NCBI GenBank assembly: GCA_029893765.1
Contig: JARXZD010000006.1
Span: 1 to 64,000, forward strand
Length of the DNA stretch: 64,000 bases
Direction of reading: 5' to 3'
Source of the DNA: Bacilli bacterium PM5-9
GTDB taxonomy: Bacteria > Bacillota_I > Bacilli_A > JAJDGJ01
Both the position numbers and the translations under genes were made by a program. The notes beneath the pieces were generated by a model, which searched no databases, had not been told where the DNA came from, and was given only the letters and a program-made list of their open reading frames with translations. Below, piece after piece: positions 1-8,521 of the stretch. How positions within the stretch are numbered: position 1 is the stretch's first letter; each line of letters opens with the position of its first letter.

Positions 1-47
1 CTTAATTCTAACAAGGAAAAAGGTTTTTGTCTTTTATAATGTAAAAA

Positions 48-102
48 AACTATAATACCTTTTAAGGGTTACCCCCTAATTAATATTATAGTTCCTTTTT
101 TT
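48..102 (+). terminator. Rho-independent terminator of a gene upstream of the window
   Basis: A perfect 10-bp stem pairs 48-57 with 84-93, and a T-rich tract follows at about 94-102. It would end a plus-strand transcript entering from the left. No gene is recognisable in bases 1-47. Confidence 0.7.
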
Positions 103-205
103 ATGCTTTGGGATGATATTACATTAATTATGTTATAAGAATGTCTTTTTTTCGTTTTTGAAAATTAATGTGTTACAATCTTATATGTAGGAAAGGTGAT
201 GTTTA

Positions 206-1588
206 ATGCCAAAATTTAGAAAAATAATAATTTCAGTTTTTGCAGTATTATTTGTGTTGATTTCAGCATATAAAACAGATGCTAAAATTGATTATGCGAA
301 AAATGAGAGTTATTATCAAAAATTATGTTCGAAAAGATCTTCATACAATGCAAATAAAAAAACTTGCCAAGGATATGAAGCATATATAAATGAAAAGAAA
401 AGTAATAGTGATAAGAAAGCTGATTCAATAAAAAAAGAGGTAGAGAATACTAAGGGTGATATTAATAAACTTATCAAACTTATTAAAGAAAACGATGCTA
501 TTATTAAAAGTAAATCTGGAGAAATAAAAGACATTAAAGGTGAGATTAAACAAACTAAAGATGAAATAATTGTTTTAGAAAACGATTTATTGGATCGTTT
601 AGCTTTAATGCAAGAAATTGATACAGACAATTTTATTATTGATTTTATTATGAGTTCAGCAAGTTTAGATGATTTTTTAATAAAGATGGATGGAATAAAT
701 GCGATTAATGAATCAAATAATGATGTAATTAATGATTTAAGTGATCAAAGAAAAAAATTATCGAAAAAAGAGAAGAATTTAGTTAAAGAAGAGAAACAAT
801 TAAAAGAATCAAAGAAATTACAAAATCAAATGCTAAAAGAATATCGTAGTAAAGAATCTGATTTATATAAAAAATTAGAGGCTGAAAGAATAAAAAAGGC
901 TATCTATAATAGTCAACTTGATAATTTAAATATTAAGGATAAAGAAGAAGAGCTAAATAATGCTCCTTCAAATGATAATAAAAACAACAATAATAACAAT
1001 AATAACAGTAACAACAATAATAATAATAATAATAATAATAGTAATAACGATAGTAACAATAACAATAATTCTGGTGAAACATCTTCATCACTTGGATTAC
1101 CTGTTTCTCATGCGACTGTTACAGCTACTTCTTGGTATTATCCAGCAAGTTTTGGTGGTGGATGGCATCCGGGTATTGATTTAGCAAACAATTCGGGTAC
1201 TAAGATTAAATCGCCTGGAAAAGGTGTTGTTTTAATGAGTGCTAGTGAGTATGGTGGATATGGTAATTATATGGTTACTGCTCATCAGGTTGGAAAAGAT
1301 ACTTATACTTTCCTTTATGGTCATCTTAATAGATTTGCAAGTGTTGGTTCAACTTTAAGTAAGGGACAAACTATTGCATATATGGGTTCAACTGGAAATT
1401 CAACTGGCCCTCATGTTCATGTTGAGATTATTAAACATAAAAACAAAAGTTTAAGTAAGGTTGTTAATACTTATAAAAATAATTATGATATTTATTTTGG
1501 ACTTGGTTATACAGGTACATCAAATGGTAATGTTTCTAGGCTTAAACCACATTCTTTTTATGGGTTGAGTTATGGACAATCATTCTAA
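206..1588 (+). CDS. Secreted M23 (LytM) peptidoglycan endopeptidase with coiled coil and Asn-rich linker
   Basis: The 460-residue protein has four parts: an N-terminal signal peptide (about 1-26), a long Lys/Glu-rich coiled coil (about 60-250), an Asn-rich linker (about 255-292), and a C-terminal M23 zinc peptidase domain (about 300-420). The zinc-site motifs are visible: His321 and Asp325 in WHPGID, and His403 and His405 in HVHVE. Family knowledge says M23 enzymes cleave peptide cross-links of peptidoglycan. The coiled-coil plus M23 layout resembles EnvC-like or PcsB-like cell-division hydrolases, so a role in wall remodelling or daughter-cell separation is inferred. The start follows an AAAGGTGATG-type ribosome-binding site. 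The gene is monocistronic and ends at a bidirectional terminator shared with the convergent neighbour. Confidence 0.88.
   Translation: MPKFRKIIISVFAVLFVLISAYKTDAKIDYAKNESYYQKLCSKRSSYNANKKTCQGYEAYINEKKSNSDKKADSIKKEVENTKGDINKLIKLIKENDAIIKSKSGEIKDIKGEIKQTKDEIIVLENDLLDRLALMQEIDTDNFIIDFIMSSASLDDFLIKMDGINAINESNNDVINDLSDQRKKLSKKEKNLVKEEKQLKESKKLQNQMLKEYRSKESDLYKKLEAERIKKAIYNSQLDNLNIKDKEEELNNAPSNDNKNNNNNNNNSNNNNNNNNNNSNNDSNNNNNSGETSSSLGLPVSHATVTATSWYYPASFGGGWHPGIDLANNSGTKIKSPGKGVVLMSASEYGGYGNYMVTAHQVGKDTYTFLYGHLNRFASVGSTLSKGQTIAYMGSTGNSTGPHVHVEIIKHKNKSLSKVVNTYKNNYDIYFGLGYTGTSNGNVSRLKPHSFYGLSYGQSF
970..1072 (+). repeat. AAY trinucleotide microsatellite encoding poly-Asn
   Basis: Here AAT/AAC codons repeat almost without break, giving a run of Asn broken by a few Ser and one Asp. 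The period is 3, so copy-number slippage would change linker length without shifting the frame. It lies between the coiled coil and the peptidase domain. Confidence 0.85.
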
Positions 1589-1594
1589 AAACAA

Positions 1595-1619
1595 AAACAG
1601 CTAATTAGGCTGTTTTTTT
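1595..1619. terminator. Bidirectional terminator between convergent genes
   Basis: Stem 1595-1601 pairs with 1609-1615 (AAACAGC/GCTGTTT) around a 7-nt loop, with T on one side and A on the other. It ends the M23 gene and overlaps the last codons of the minus-strand membrane protein. Confidence 0.8.
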
Positions 1620-2261
1620 GAATTTATAGGTATTTATCCAACCAATATCTTTTCTCATCTTAAATAGGCTGTAAACAGTAAATATCAATGCTCCAGTAAT
1701 GTTGCATAATAAGTCTGACATTGTATCATATAGAACACTTTGACCGATTAATTCTACGCCACTTGGAGTTAAATATCTTTGCATATTCATATCTAGTAAA
1801 TAATCAAAGGTAAACTCATGAAACTCCCAAAATATTCCAATGGTTGCTGCAAAAAGAAAGGCAAATAGTGCTATAAATAATGGATTGACTTCCTTATTGT
1901 TTTTATTTAGAGTAATTGCTATAGATAATCCTATTGCACATAATAAAATTGCTGAGGAAATATGTAATAGTTTATCCCAAAAAATAATTATATGGTAAAA
2001 TTTCATGCCTGTTCCAATAAAAACAGCAAATAAAATAAATAACCAATAAAAATATTTTAGTGATTGTGCTAATTCAATTTTAAATATTTTTTGAGTAATG
2101 TTTGGAACATAAATTGTTGCAATTCCTAAGAGCATTTGAAGTGCTAAAAGATAATCACTTTTACTTTGTGTTGCAATTGCATTTTTTAAATGAAACATTG
2201 TTAGTGCAAGTGCGAGTATTAATAGAAAAGTTGTAATAATTTTATTTTTATTATTATTCAT
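1605..2261 (-). CDS. Integral membrane protein, possibly DUF2238/YjdF-like
   Basis: The 218-residue protein has six or so hydrophobic segments (about 8-26, 38-56, 68-86, 92-116, 128-148, 182-200). Conserved-looking polar positions sit in or between them: WDKLLH near 95, EFHEFTFD near 148-155, and DTMSDLLCNITG near 179-190. This pattern resembles the DUF2238/YjdF family of bacterial membrane proteins, whose function is not established; the family call is from memory of the motif pattern and is tentative. It is transcribed alone on the minus strand, convergent with the M23 peptidase gene, and reads towards the shared terminator. Confidence 0.6.
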   Translation of the reverse strand: MNNNKNKIITTFLLILALALTMFHLKNAIATQSKSDYLLALQMLLGIATIYVPNITQKIFKIELAQSLKYFYWLFILFAVFIGTGMKFYHIIIFWDKLLHISSAILLCAIGLSIAITLNKNNKEVNPLFIALFAFLFAATIGIFWEFHEFTFDYLLDMNMQRYLTPSGVELIGQSVLYDTMSDLLCNITGALIFTVYSLFKMRKDIGWINTYKFKKTA

Positions 2262-2482
2262 TTTTCATCACTACCTTTAAAAAATAAGTATATATATGAA
2301 GTATAACAAAAATATACAAATAAACAAATAGTATACTAAAAAAACAAAAATACATAAAAAAAACAAATATTGATAAGTGGTGCAAAAAAGTTATAAAAAT
2401 GCAAAAAATAGCAAAAAAAACTAAAAAAAATAGGTTTTTTGGTTTAAAAAAGTGTTTTTTTTATTAAAAAAATTATCTTGAT
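2262..2482. other. AT-rich divergent intergenic region
   Basis: This stretch separates the divergent membrane-protein gene and opu operon. It is almost entirely A/T with long A-runs, and no ORF or RNA element is visible. It probably holds the upstream promoter region of both transcripts. Confidence 0.5.
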
Positions 2483-2511
2483 TTGTTTTGAAATCTAAAA
2501 TCAGTTATAAT
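2483..2511 (+). promoter_or_regulatory. Promoter of the opuC-type operon
   Basis: TTGTTT (2483-2488) and TATAAT (2506-2511) are separated by 17 bases, upstream of the transporter operon. An A-rich upstream tract could act as an UP element. Confidence 0.6.
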
Positions 2512-2580
2512 ATATGTATGCTAAATAAAGAGAAAAAAAGCATAATTCAAAATGTAATACTATAAAGGGAGGTTTTACTT

Positions 2581-3699
2581 TTGATTGAATTTAAACATGT
2601 AAGTAAGTCTTATCAAGACAATGAAGTAATTGAAGATTTAAACTTAACAATTAATGATGGAGAGTTTGTTTGTATTATTGGTCCATCGGGTTGTGGAAAG
2701 ACGACAACTTTAAAAATGATCAACCGCTTAAATAAATTAAATGGTGGTGAAATATTAATTGATGGTGTAAATATAAATGATATTGAAGTCACTAAGTTAA
2801 GACAAGGTATTGGTTATGTTATTCAGCAAATTGGATTATTTCCAAATATGAGCGTTAAGCAAAATATTAGTGTTGTTCCTAATCTTTTAAAATGGAGTAA
2901 TGAAAAAATTGATAAAAGAGTTAGAGAATTATTAAAAATGATTAATATGCCATACGATGAATATGCTGATAAGTATCCAAATGAATTATCTGGTGGACAA
3001 CAGCAAAGAATAGGTGTTTTAAGAGCTTTAGCAGCGAATGCTCCAATTATTTTAATGGACGAGCCATTTGGTGCCCTTGATCCAATCACAAGAGATATTC
3101 TTCAAGATGAGTTAAAAACAATTCATAAAAAATTAAAAAAGACAATTGTGTTTGTTACTCATGATATGGATGAGGCTGTTAAAATGGCTGATCGAATTCT
3201 TTTTATGGAAGGTGGTAAAATTTTACAATTTGCTACTCCTGAAGATATGCTAAATAAACCAGCTAGTCCTGTTATTAAAGACTTTTTAGGTAAAATATCT
3301 TATTCTCATAATGCTAATGATTTAACTTGTGCTGATGTTATGAGAAAGAAAGTATTTAGTGTTAATAAATCTCGTAAAACATTAGAATGTATTAACTTAA
3401 TGAATCAAAGAGATATTGGCTCACTAATTGTAGTTGATGATAATGATAAGTTTTTAGGTATTGTTAGAATTGAAGATATTAAAGAACATGGTGTTCCAGG
3501 TGAATCGATTGAAAAAATATTAAAATCAGATGTTAAGACTGTTTTAATTAATACAAATGCTAAAGAAGCTTTTGATGAATTTTATGATGGTCACTTAGAT
3601 TATTTAACTGTTTTAAATCGTGATAAAACAGTCGCAGGTATTATTACAAAAACTAGTATGGCTAAAGCATTAGGAAGTTTAGTTTGGGGTGAGGAGTAA
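2581..3699 (+). CDS. opuCA: Quaternary amine (glycine betaine/carnitine/choline) ABC transporter ATPase
   Basis: The 372-residue ATPase of the OpuCA/ProV type energises import of compatible solutes. An ABC domain spans about 1-235: Walker A GPSGCGKTT near 37-45, signature LSGGQQQR, Walker B ILMDEP and a switch His in FVTHDMDE. It is followed by a pair of CBS modules (about 250-370), which in OpuA-type systems sense ionic strength or nucleotides. Translation starts at TTG behind a strong GGGAGG ribosome-binding site. First gene of a four-gene operon (ATPase, permease, permease, binding protein). Substrate cannot be read from the ATPase; the adjacent carnitine acyltransferase favours carnitine or choline. 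Confidence 0.9.
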   Translation: MIEFKHVSKSYQDNEVIEDLNLTINDGEFVCIIGPSGCGKTTTLKMINRLNKLNGGEILIDGVNINDIEVTKLRQGIGYVIQQIGLFPNMSVKQNISVVPNLLKWSNEKIDKRVRELLKMINMPYDEYADKYPNELSGGQQQRIGVLRALAANAPIILMDEPFGALDPITRDILQDELKTIHKKLKKTIVFVTHDMDEAVKMADRILFMEGGKILQFATPEDMLNKPASPVIKDFLGKISYSHNANDLTCADVMRKKVFSVNKSRKTLECINLMNQRDIGSLIVVDDNDKFLGIVRIEDIKEHGVPGESIEKILKSDVKTVLINTNAKEAFDEFYDGHLDYLTVLNRDKTVAGIITKTSMAKALGSLVWGEE

Positions 3700-3700
3700 T

Positions 3701-4333
3701 ATGAGTGAATTTTTAGACAAATATGGCGTAATGTTGATGCATGCTGTTATAACACATACTAAATTTGTTGTTATATCAGTTGCAATTGGTTTTGTTATTG
3801 CCTTTGTTTTTGGAATTATTTTATCAAGGTTTCCAAAAATATCAGCAGTTGTAATTCCGATTATAAGTGTTTTTCAAACAATACCGGGATTAGTATTTAT
3901 TGGAGTTTTGTTTATATATACAGGTATTCAAGATTTAACAGTAATTATTGCCTTATCAATTTATGCAATATTCCCGATACTAAAAAATACTTATATTGGT
4001 TTGATTACAGTTGATCCAAACTTAAAAGAAGCTGCTCGTGGTTGTGGAATGTCAAAGATGCAAATTTTATATAAAGTTGAATTACCTTTAGCATCTGCTT
4101 CAATTGTTGCAGGAATTAGAATGTCAACTATATATACTGTGAGTTGGGCTGTTTTAGCGGCGATGATTGGTTTAGGTGGTTTAGGTGAATTTGTTTATCG
4201 TGGAATCGAAACAAATAATACTGAATTAATTTTGGGTGGTGCTATTCCAGCTGCTTTACTAGCAATGCTTTTTGGATATGCTATTGATGCCATTCAAACT
4301 AAATTAACACCACGTGGCTTAAAAAAGGAGTGA
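3701..4333 (+). CDS. opuCB: Quaternary amine ABC transporter permease
   Basis: A 210-residue inner-membrane permease of the BPD_transp_1 family, about five or six membrane segments. The ABC-contact EAA loop appears as EAARGCGMSKMQILYKVELP around 114-133. I choose the ATG at 3701, one base after the ATPase stop, because a GAGGAG ribosome-binding site sits at 3691-3696; a GTG at 3689 is possible but poorly placed. Its closest kind is OpuCB/OpuCD. It should pair with the permease encoded next to form the transmembrane channel. Confidence 0.88.
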   Translation: MSEFLDKYGVMLMHAVITHTKFVVISVAIGFVIAFVFGIILSRFPKISAVVIPIISVFQTIPGLVFIGVLFIYTGIQDLTVIIALSIYAIFPILKNTYIGLITVDPNLKEAARGCGMSKMQILYKVELPLASASIVAGIRMSTIYTVSWAVLAAMIGLGGLGEFVYRGIETNNTELILGGAIPAALLAMLFGYAIDAIQTKLTPRGLKKE

Positions 4334-4337
4334 TACT

Positions 4338-4931
4338 ATGGAAATACAATATGTTATACAACACATTCAATTAGTTCTAGTATCATTTATTTTCACAACT
4401 ATTATTGGTTTAACATTAGGAATAATTGGATATAATTTTAAAAAAGCAAGACACATTATTTTATGGGTTGTCGATGTTTTACAAACAATACCTGTTTTAG
4501 CTTTATTAGGTATTATTATGATTTTTACAGGTGCTACTTTTACAACAGTAGTAATTGGAATTGTTTTATATTCATTGTTGCCAGTGGTTAGAAATACCAT
4601 TGTTGGTTTAGAACAAATTAGTCCAGCGATAATAGAGGCTACAGTAGGAATGGGAATGGGACGTTTTCAAAGACTAATTAAGGTTGAATTTCCTTTGGCT
4701 TTTCCCGTTATTTTTACTGGTTTACGAATTTCAGTTGTTACTTCAATTGGAATTGCTGTATTTGGTGCTATTGTTGGTGGTGGTGGTCTTGGTTCAACTA
4801 TCAATAGAGCGATTATGATTCAAGATAAAGAGGTATTGTTTCAAGCTACTTTAGCATTAGTTATAATGTCTTTAGTATTTGATTTTGTTATGTCAATCAT
4901 TGAAAAGAAATTAGATTATAATCAAAAATAA
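4338..4931 (+). CDS. opuCD: Quaternary amine ABC transporter permease (second subunit)
   Basis: A 197-residue membrane permease homologous to the preceding one, with about five or six hydrophobic segments and its own EAA-type loop (EATVGMGMGRFQRLIKVEFP, about 97-116). It begins four bases after the first permease with a good GGAG site, and the binding protein follows 15 bases downstream. In OpuC-type transporters two different permeases flank or precede a lipoprotein receptor, as here. The order differs slightly from B. subtilis opuC, in which the binding protein lies between the permeases. Confidence 0.86.
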   Translation: MEIQYVIQHIQLVLVSFIFTTIIGLTLGIIGYNFKKARHIILWVVDVLQTIPVLALLGIIMIFTGATFTTVVIGIVLYSLLPVVRNTIVGLEQISPAIIEATVGMGMGRFQRLIKVEFPLAFPVIFTGLRISVVTSIGIAVFGAIVGGGGLGSTINRAIMIQDKEVLFQATLALVIMSLVFDFVMSIIEKKLDYNQK

Positions 4932-4946
4932 AAGGAGTGAATTATT

Positions 4947-5864
4947 ATGTTTAAGAAAATTTTATCAGCGGCTACAGTAATTTGTTTATGTTTTACTTTA
5001 GTAGCGTGTGGTGGTTCATCAAGTAAGAGTGATAAGGAAATGACTTTATTAAAAGGGCAATATTCTGAAATCACAATTATTATGGAAATGGCAAAAATTC
5101 TAATTGAAGAGAATACTGATATTAAAGTAAATTATCAGGATTCAATGAATACGGTTGCTGCAGCCAAAACTGTTGAAAATGGTGATGTTGATTTATACGT
5201 ATCTTATGATGGTACATTACTATCAACTATTTTACAAAGCGATCCAAGTGAAGTGCCAAAAAATGAAAGTTTATTTGATTATACAAATAAGTTAGCAAAA
5301 GAAAAGAAAAAAATTGAATTGTTATCTAAGTTTGGTTTTGAAAATACTTATGCTATGGCAATAAAAGAAGATTTTGCTAAAAAGAACAATATTAAAACTA
5401 TTAGTGATTTAACTAAATATTCAAAAGACTTAGTATTTGGTGCTGAACATGAGTTTTTTGATGAAGAAGGTAGTGTTCGTTTTAAACCTGTAAATAGTGC
5501 TTATGGATTAGAATGGAAAGATAGTAAATCATTAGATATTGGTTTAAAATATTCATCAATTGATAGTGGAAATATTGATGCTACTGTTGTTTATTCTACT
5601 GATGGATTAAATAAAAAATCTGATTTAAGAATTTTAGTTGATGATAAAGGGTTCTTCCCGGAATATAATGCTGGATTTTTAATGAGAGAATCTTTATTTG
5701 AGGAGTATAAAGAGACTGCTCCAAAATTAAAAGAAATTTTATCAAAATTAGATAATGCTATTACTAATGAACAAATGATTGAAATGAATTATCAAGTTGA
5801 TGCTAATAAAAAAGATATTCATGAAGTAGCAAATCAATTTTTAATTGATAATAACTTAAAATAA
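4947..5864 (+). CDS. opuCC: Quaternary amine ABC transporter substrate-binding lipoprotein
   Basis: The 305-residue lipoprotein has a signal peptide with lipobox LVAC (Cys21) and an OpuAC/OsmX-type binding domain (about 32-300). It should be anchored outside the membrane and deliver glycine betaine, choline or carnitine to the permeases. Aromatic-cage residues that bind the quaternary ammonium cannot be assigned without a structure alignment; several Tyr lie in the likely ligand cleft. It is the last gene of the operon and is followed by a terminator at 5880-5909. Confidence 0.87.
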   Translation: MFKKILSAATVICLCFTLVACGGSSSKSDKEMTLLKGQYSEITIIMEMAKILIEENTDIKVNYQDSMNTVAAAKTVENGDVDLYVSYDGTLLSTILQSDPSEVPKNESLFDYTNKLAKEKKKIELLSKFGFENTYAMAIKEDFAKKNNIKTISDLTKYSKDLVFGAEHEFFDEEGSVRFKPVNSAYGLEWKDSKSLDIGLKYSSIDSGNIDATVVYSTDGLNKKSDLRILVDDKGFFPEYNAGFLMRESLFEEYKETAPKLKEILSKLDNAITNEQMIEMNYQVDANKKDIHEVANQFLIDNNLK

Positions 5865-5879
5865 TATTATTAACATTTA

Positions 5880-5909
5880 AAATACTTCTTTAATAGGAGT
5901 ATTTTTTTG
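5880..5909 (+). terminator. Terminator after the opuC-type operon
   Basis: AAATACT (5880-5886) pairs with AGTATTT (5898-5904) around an 11-nt loop, followed by T residues. Confidence 0.75.
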
Positions 5910-5910
5910 T

Positions 5911-5939
5911 TTGTCTTGTTTCTTTTAATAGGATATAAT
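5911..5939 (+). promoter_or_regulatory. Promoter of the carnitine acyltransferase gene
   Basis: TTGTCT (5911-5916) and TATAAT (5934-5939) have a 17-base spacer, directly after the transporter terminator. The acyltransferase therefore appears to have its own promoter. Confidence 0.65.
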
Positions 5940-5992
5940 ATTAACTAATAGTATTCATTATATTAATACTTTAAAGGAGTAGTGAGATAAAG

Positions 5993-7696
5993 ATGAAAAA
6001 TAGTTTGAATTTAAAACAGCTTAATTTATGTAGTCTTGAAGAAACTAAAGAGTGGTATTTAGAGTGTTTAAAGCCATTTGTTAATAAATTAGAATATCTT
6101 GAAGCAAGAAATAATATTGAAACTTTTATATTGAATGAAGGGTCTTTATTACAAGATAAACTAGAAAAATATAAAAAGGACATTTATCCAAATAGTTGGT
6201 TAATGCCATATTCTAAAGATATTTACTTAAATGGTAGAGGCCCAGTTGCTATAAAAAGTAATTATTTATTAGAAACTATTCCTTATAAAAAAGATATTGA
6301 TTACCTAACTTTTGTTGTAAGGTTAATTTGTGGTATTCAAGATTTGTATATTGATTTATCTAATAAAAAAATTAATCAAATGAAAACAAAAGACCAATTA
6401 TTGTGTATGAAACAATTAAAAGGGTTTTTAAGAGGTACAAGAATTTTAAATCATAATAAAGATATTTATGAAATATTTGAAGATTATAAAGATATTAATA
6501 GTGGTATTATTTTTTATAAAAATAATTGTTATCAAATTAAATTATTTGAAGAAGATGGTACTAAAATAAGTGAACAAGAAATTTTTTGTCAAATAAAACA
6601 AATATTAGATACTGTTATTGAAAATGATAAATTATCTATTAGTGTTTTAGCATTTAATAACCATGATGATAGTTTAAAGATAATTGAACAACATCAAGAT
6701 AATCAAAAAAACTTAGAAATATTAAATAAGGGAATGTTTTGTTTAACTTTGTGGGATAAAAATAGTACTGAAGTATCAACTAATCAAAAAACATATTATG
6801 ATACAAGTAATGCTTGGCCTTTAAAGTCATGGAATATTGATGCCTTTCGTGATTTAGTTTGTACTTTTAATAATGAGCATACTTATGTTGATGGCGCAAC
6901 TTCTTCAACTTTAGTTTGTGAATTGTTTGATCGTATTGATAAAATAGAAACTGTTTTTAATAATAATGATTATTCAAAAGTATCTTTAAATGAATTAACT
7001 TTTGATTTTAATCAAGAAAGTTTAAAACTAATTAAAGATAACTATTTAAAATATGCAAATCAATTTGATAGTAAAAGATTTGAGTTTAATAATTTAAATA
7101 CTAATAAAATAAGGTCAAATAAAATTAATATTGATGCTGTATATCAACTTGGGTTTTTATATGCTGATTATTATACTTTTAAAGAACTAAAGGTAATTCA
7201 TGAATCAGTTAGTGTTGCTCATTTCTATGATGGAAGAACTTCTTGTTTGAAAAGTGCTAGTTGTGAGGGAATAGAATTTGTTAAGGCACTAGCAAGCTCA
7301 AGTGATGTTAAAGTTATTTTTGACTTGTTAAAAAATGCTAGTTTAAGACATTTAGAGGGTATTAGTAAGGCAAAAGATTTTTGTTGTATCGCAAGGCATC
7401 TTGCTGGATTAAATTTAATGAGTGAAAATGAAATAAGTATTTATCAAGATAAATATCTACAAAAGTATTTAGATCAAGAAATATGTACTTCATCAATGGG
7501 TAACAATAAATTAATAAATCGCTTTTCTTATGCTCCTGTTAGTGAGAATGGACTTGGTATTGGTTATTTATGTCATGATGATAAGTTCATTGCTGATATA
7601 TCATATTATAAAAGTGATGAAGCAGATATAGTTACTTTCTATAATAAATTAAATGAATATTTTATAAAAATTAATGATTTTTTAGACAAAATATAG
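5993..7696 (+). CDS. Choline/carnitine O-acyltransferase family protein
   Basis: The 567-residue protein matches the eukaryote-type carnitine acyltransferase fold along its length (family usually 580-650). Landmarks: catalytic-type His296 in NNEHTYVDGA, the substrate-site strand FYDGRTSCLKSAS (411-423), ARHLAGL (467-473), and CTSS (498-501) equivalent to the family's STS motif. In animal enzymes carnitine specificity depends on a Thr in GRT.T and an Arg about 50 residues later; both have counterparts here (Thr416, Arg468), whereas choline acetyltransferases carry Val and Asn. A carnitine-type enzyme is therefore more likely than a choline one. It would move acyl groups between CoA and carnitine in the cytosol. 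No signal peptide or membrane anchor is seen. The transporter operon ends 128 bases upstream. Confidence 0.85.
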   Translation: MKNSLNLKQLNLCSLEETKEWYLECLKPFVNKLEYLEARNNIETFILNEGSLLQDKLEKYKKDIYPNSWLMPYSKDIYLNGRGPVAIKSNYLLETIPYKKDIDYLTFVVRLICGIQDLYIDLSNKKINQMKTKDQLLCMKQLKGFLRGTRILNHNKDIYEIFEDYKDINSGIIFYKNNCYQIKLFEEDGTKISEQEIFCQIKQILDTVIENDKLSISVLAFNNHDDSLKIIEQHQDNQKNLEILNKGMFCLTLWDKNSTEVSTNQKTYYDTSNAWPLKSWNIDAFRDLVCTFNNEHTYVDGATSSTLVCELFDRIDKIETVFNNNDYSKVSLNELTFDFNQESLKLIKDNYLKYANQFDSKRFEFNNLNTNKIRSNKINIDAVYQLGFLYADYYTFKELKVIHESVSVAHFYDGRTSCLKSASCEGIEFVKALASSSDVKVIFDLLKNASLRHLEGISKAKDFCCIARHLAGLNLMSENEISIYQDKYLQKYLDQEICTSSMGNNKLINRFSYAPVSENGLGIGYLCHDDKFIADISYYKSDEADIVTFYNKLNEYFIKINDFLDKI

Positions 7697-7698
7697 AA

Positions 7699-7724
7699 AA
7701 AAACATCGCAATAGTGATGTTTTT
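7699..7724 (+). terminator. Terminator after the carnitine acyltransferase gene
   Basis: AAAAACATC (7699-7707) pairs with GATGTTTTT (7716-7724) around a short loop. Confidence 0.75.
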
Positions 7725-7880
7725 CTAATGATATAATAGAACAATAAACAAGTTATATATCGAATAAGGGTTATTTAGTTTATAAGAATGTTCTATTATT
7801 TTATAATAATGGTTGTACTATATAGCACAATTTAATTATAATGAATATAATTAATAAAATCAAATATAATTATAATTTTT

Positions 7881-8060
7881 TTAATCTTCTTCTTTATATA
7901 CTTTTTCAGCTATTTTTTTCTTAGCAATTTCATATTCTTCATCACTTAGATTTGGATGTTCCTCTTTATATTCACGTATTAGTTTATTTATTCTAAGGTT
8001 TCTTAATTCCTTTTGCAGTGCATCAGATGCTAGTGCAGTATTATCTACTTTTAGTCCCAT
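7881..8060 (-). CDS. Small charged protein of unknown function (59 aa)
   Basis: On the minus strand an ATG at 8060 opens a 59-codon frame with an AAAGGTGAG ribosome-binding site six bases upstream. The peptide is rich in Lys and Glu and predicted helical; it starts MGLKVDNTALASDAL and ends with an acidic tail. No family is recognised. A TATAAT-like box lies just upstream on that strand. Spacing, start signal and codon use similar to neighbouring genes support a real gene. It lies alone between plus-strand genes. Confidence 0.6.
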   Translation of the reverse strand: MGLKVDNTALASDALQKELRNLRINKLIREYKEEHPNLSDEEYEIAKKKIAEKVYKEED

Positions 8061-8237
8061 ATTTATCTCACCTTTCCGTTTGATTATAACATTGATTTAG
8101 ATATTTAAAAAGGTGATGATGTGTATATTGGATTTTTTATTGAAAAGAATAGCCATAATAATTGCTATAACTTCACTTTACTATAAGATTATGATAATAT
8201 TGATATTGAAGTATAAATATATTAAGGAGTGTTTAAA

Positions 8238-8519
8238 ATGAAGTGTATTAAAAAAAATAATAAATTTGTTTTAGAAGATGAATTAGGAAATTTTCGGGGA
8301 GAAATGACATTTAAATTGAAAGATGATAATGTTATTGTTGTCGATCATACATATGTACCAAAAGAGTTTGCTGGACAAGGTTATGCAAGAGTTTTATTAA
8401 ATAATGTAGTAGAATATGCAAAAGAAAATAATTTTAAAATATTGCCAGTTTGTGCCTATGTTAAAAGTAAATTAAATAATGATAGTGAATATAATGATAT
8501 AGAAATTTGTGAGGAATAG
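8238..8519 (+). CDS. Small GNAT-fold N-acetyltransferase (YjdJ/Gtg-like)
   Basis: The 93-residue protein matches the short GCN5-related family that covers only the core acetyl-CoA-binding part of the fold. The acetyl-CoA loop appears as PKEFAGQGYARVLL (about 44-57), and the C-terminal KILPVCAYVKSKL strand is typical of this family, whose substrates are mostly unknown. I take the ATG at 8238 rather than the GTG at 8229, because AAGGAG at 8224-8229 is eight bases from the ATG. It is likely co-transcribed with the acyltransferase gene starting two bases after its stop. Confidence 0.8.
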   Translation: MKCIKKNNKFVLEDELGNFRGEMTFKLKDDNVIVVDHTYVPKEFAGQGYARVLLNNVVEYAKENNFKILPVCAYVKSKLNNDSEYNDIEICEE

Positions 8520-8521
8520 AA

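Noticed and set aside
960-1184. A second reading frame over the Asn repeat giving an Ile/Thr-rich hydrophobic product.
   Set aside because: It is the shifted reading of the AAY repeat inside the M23 gene; the M23 frame is continuous and carries the peptidase domain.
8116-8241. A 41-codon hydrophobic frame whose stop overlaps the GNAT start.
   Set aside because: The purine-rich stretch lies directly against the start codon, too close to serve as a ribosome-binding site, and nothing recognisable is encoded. Coupling is possible, but the evidence is weak.
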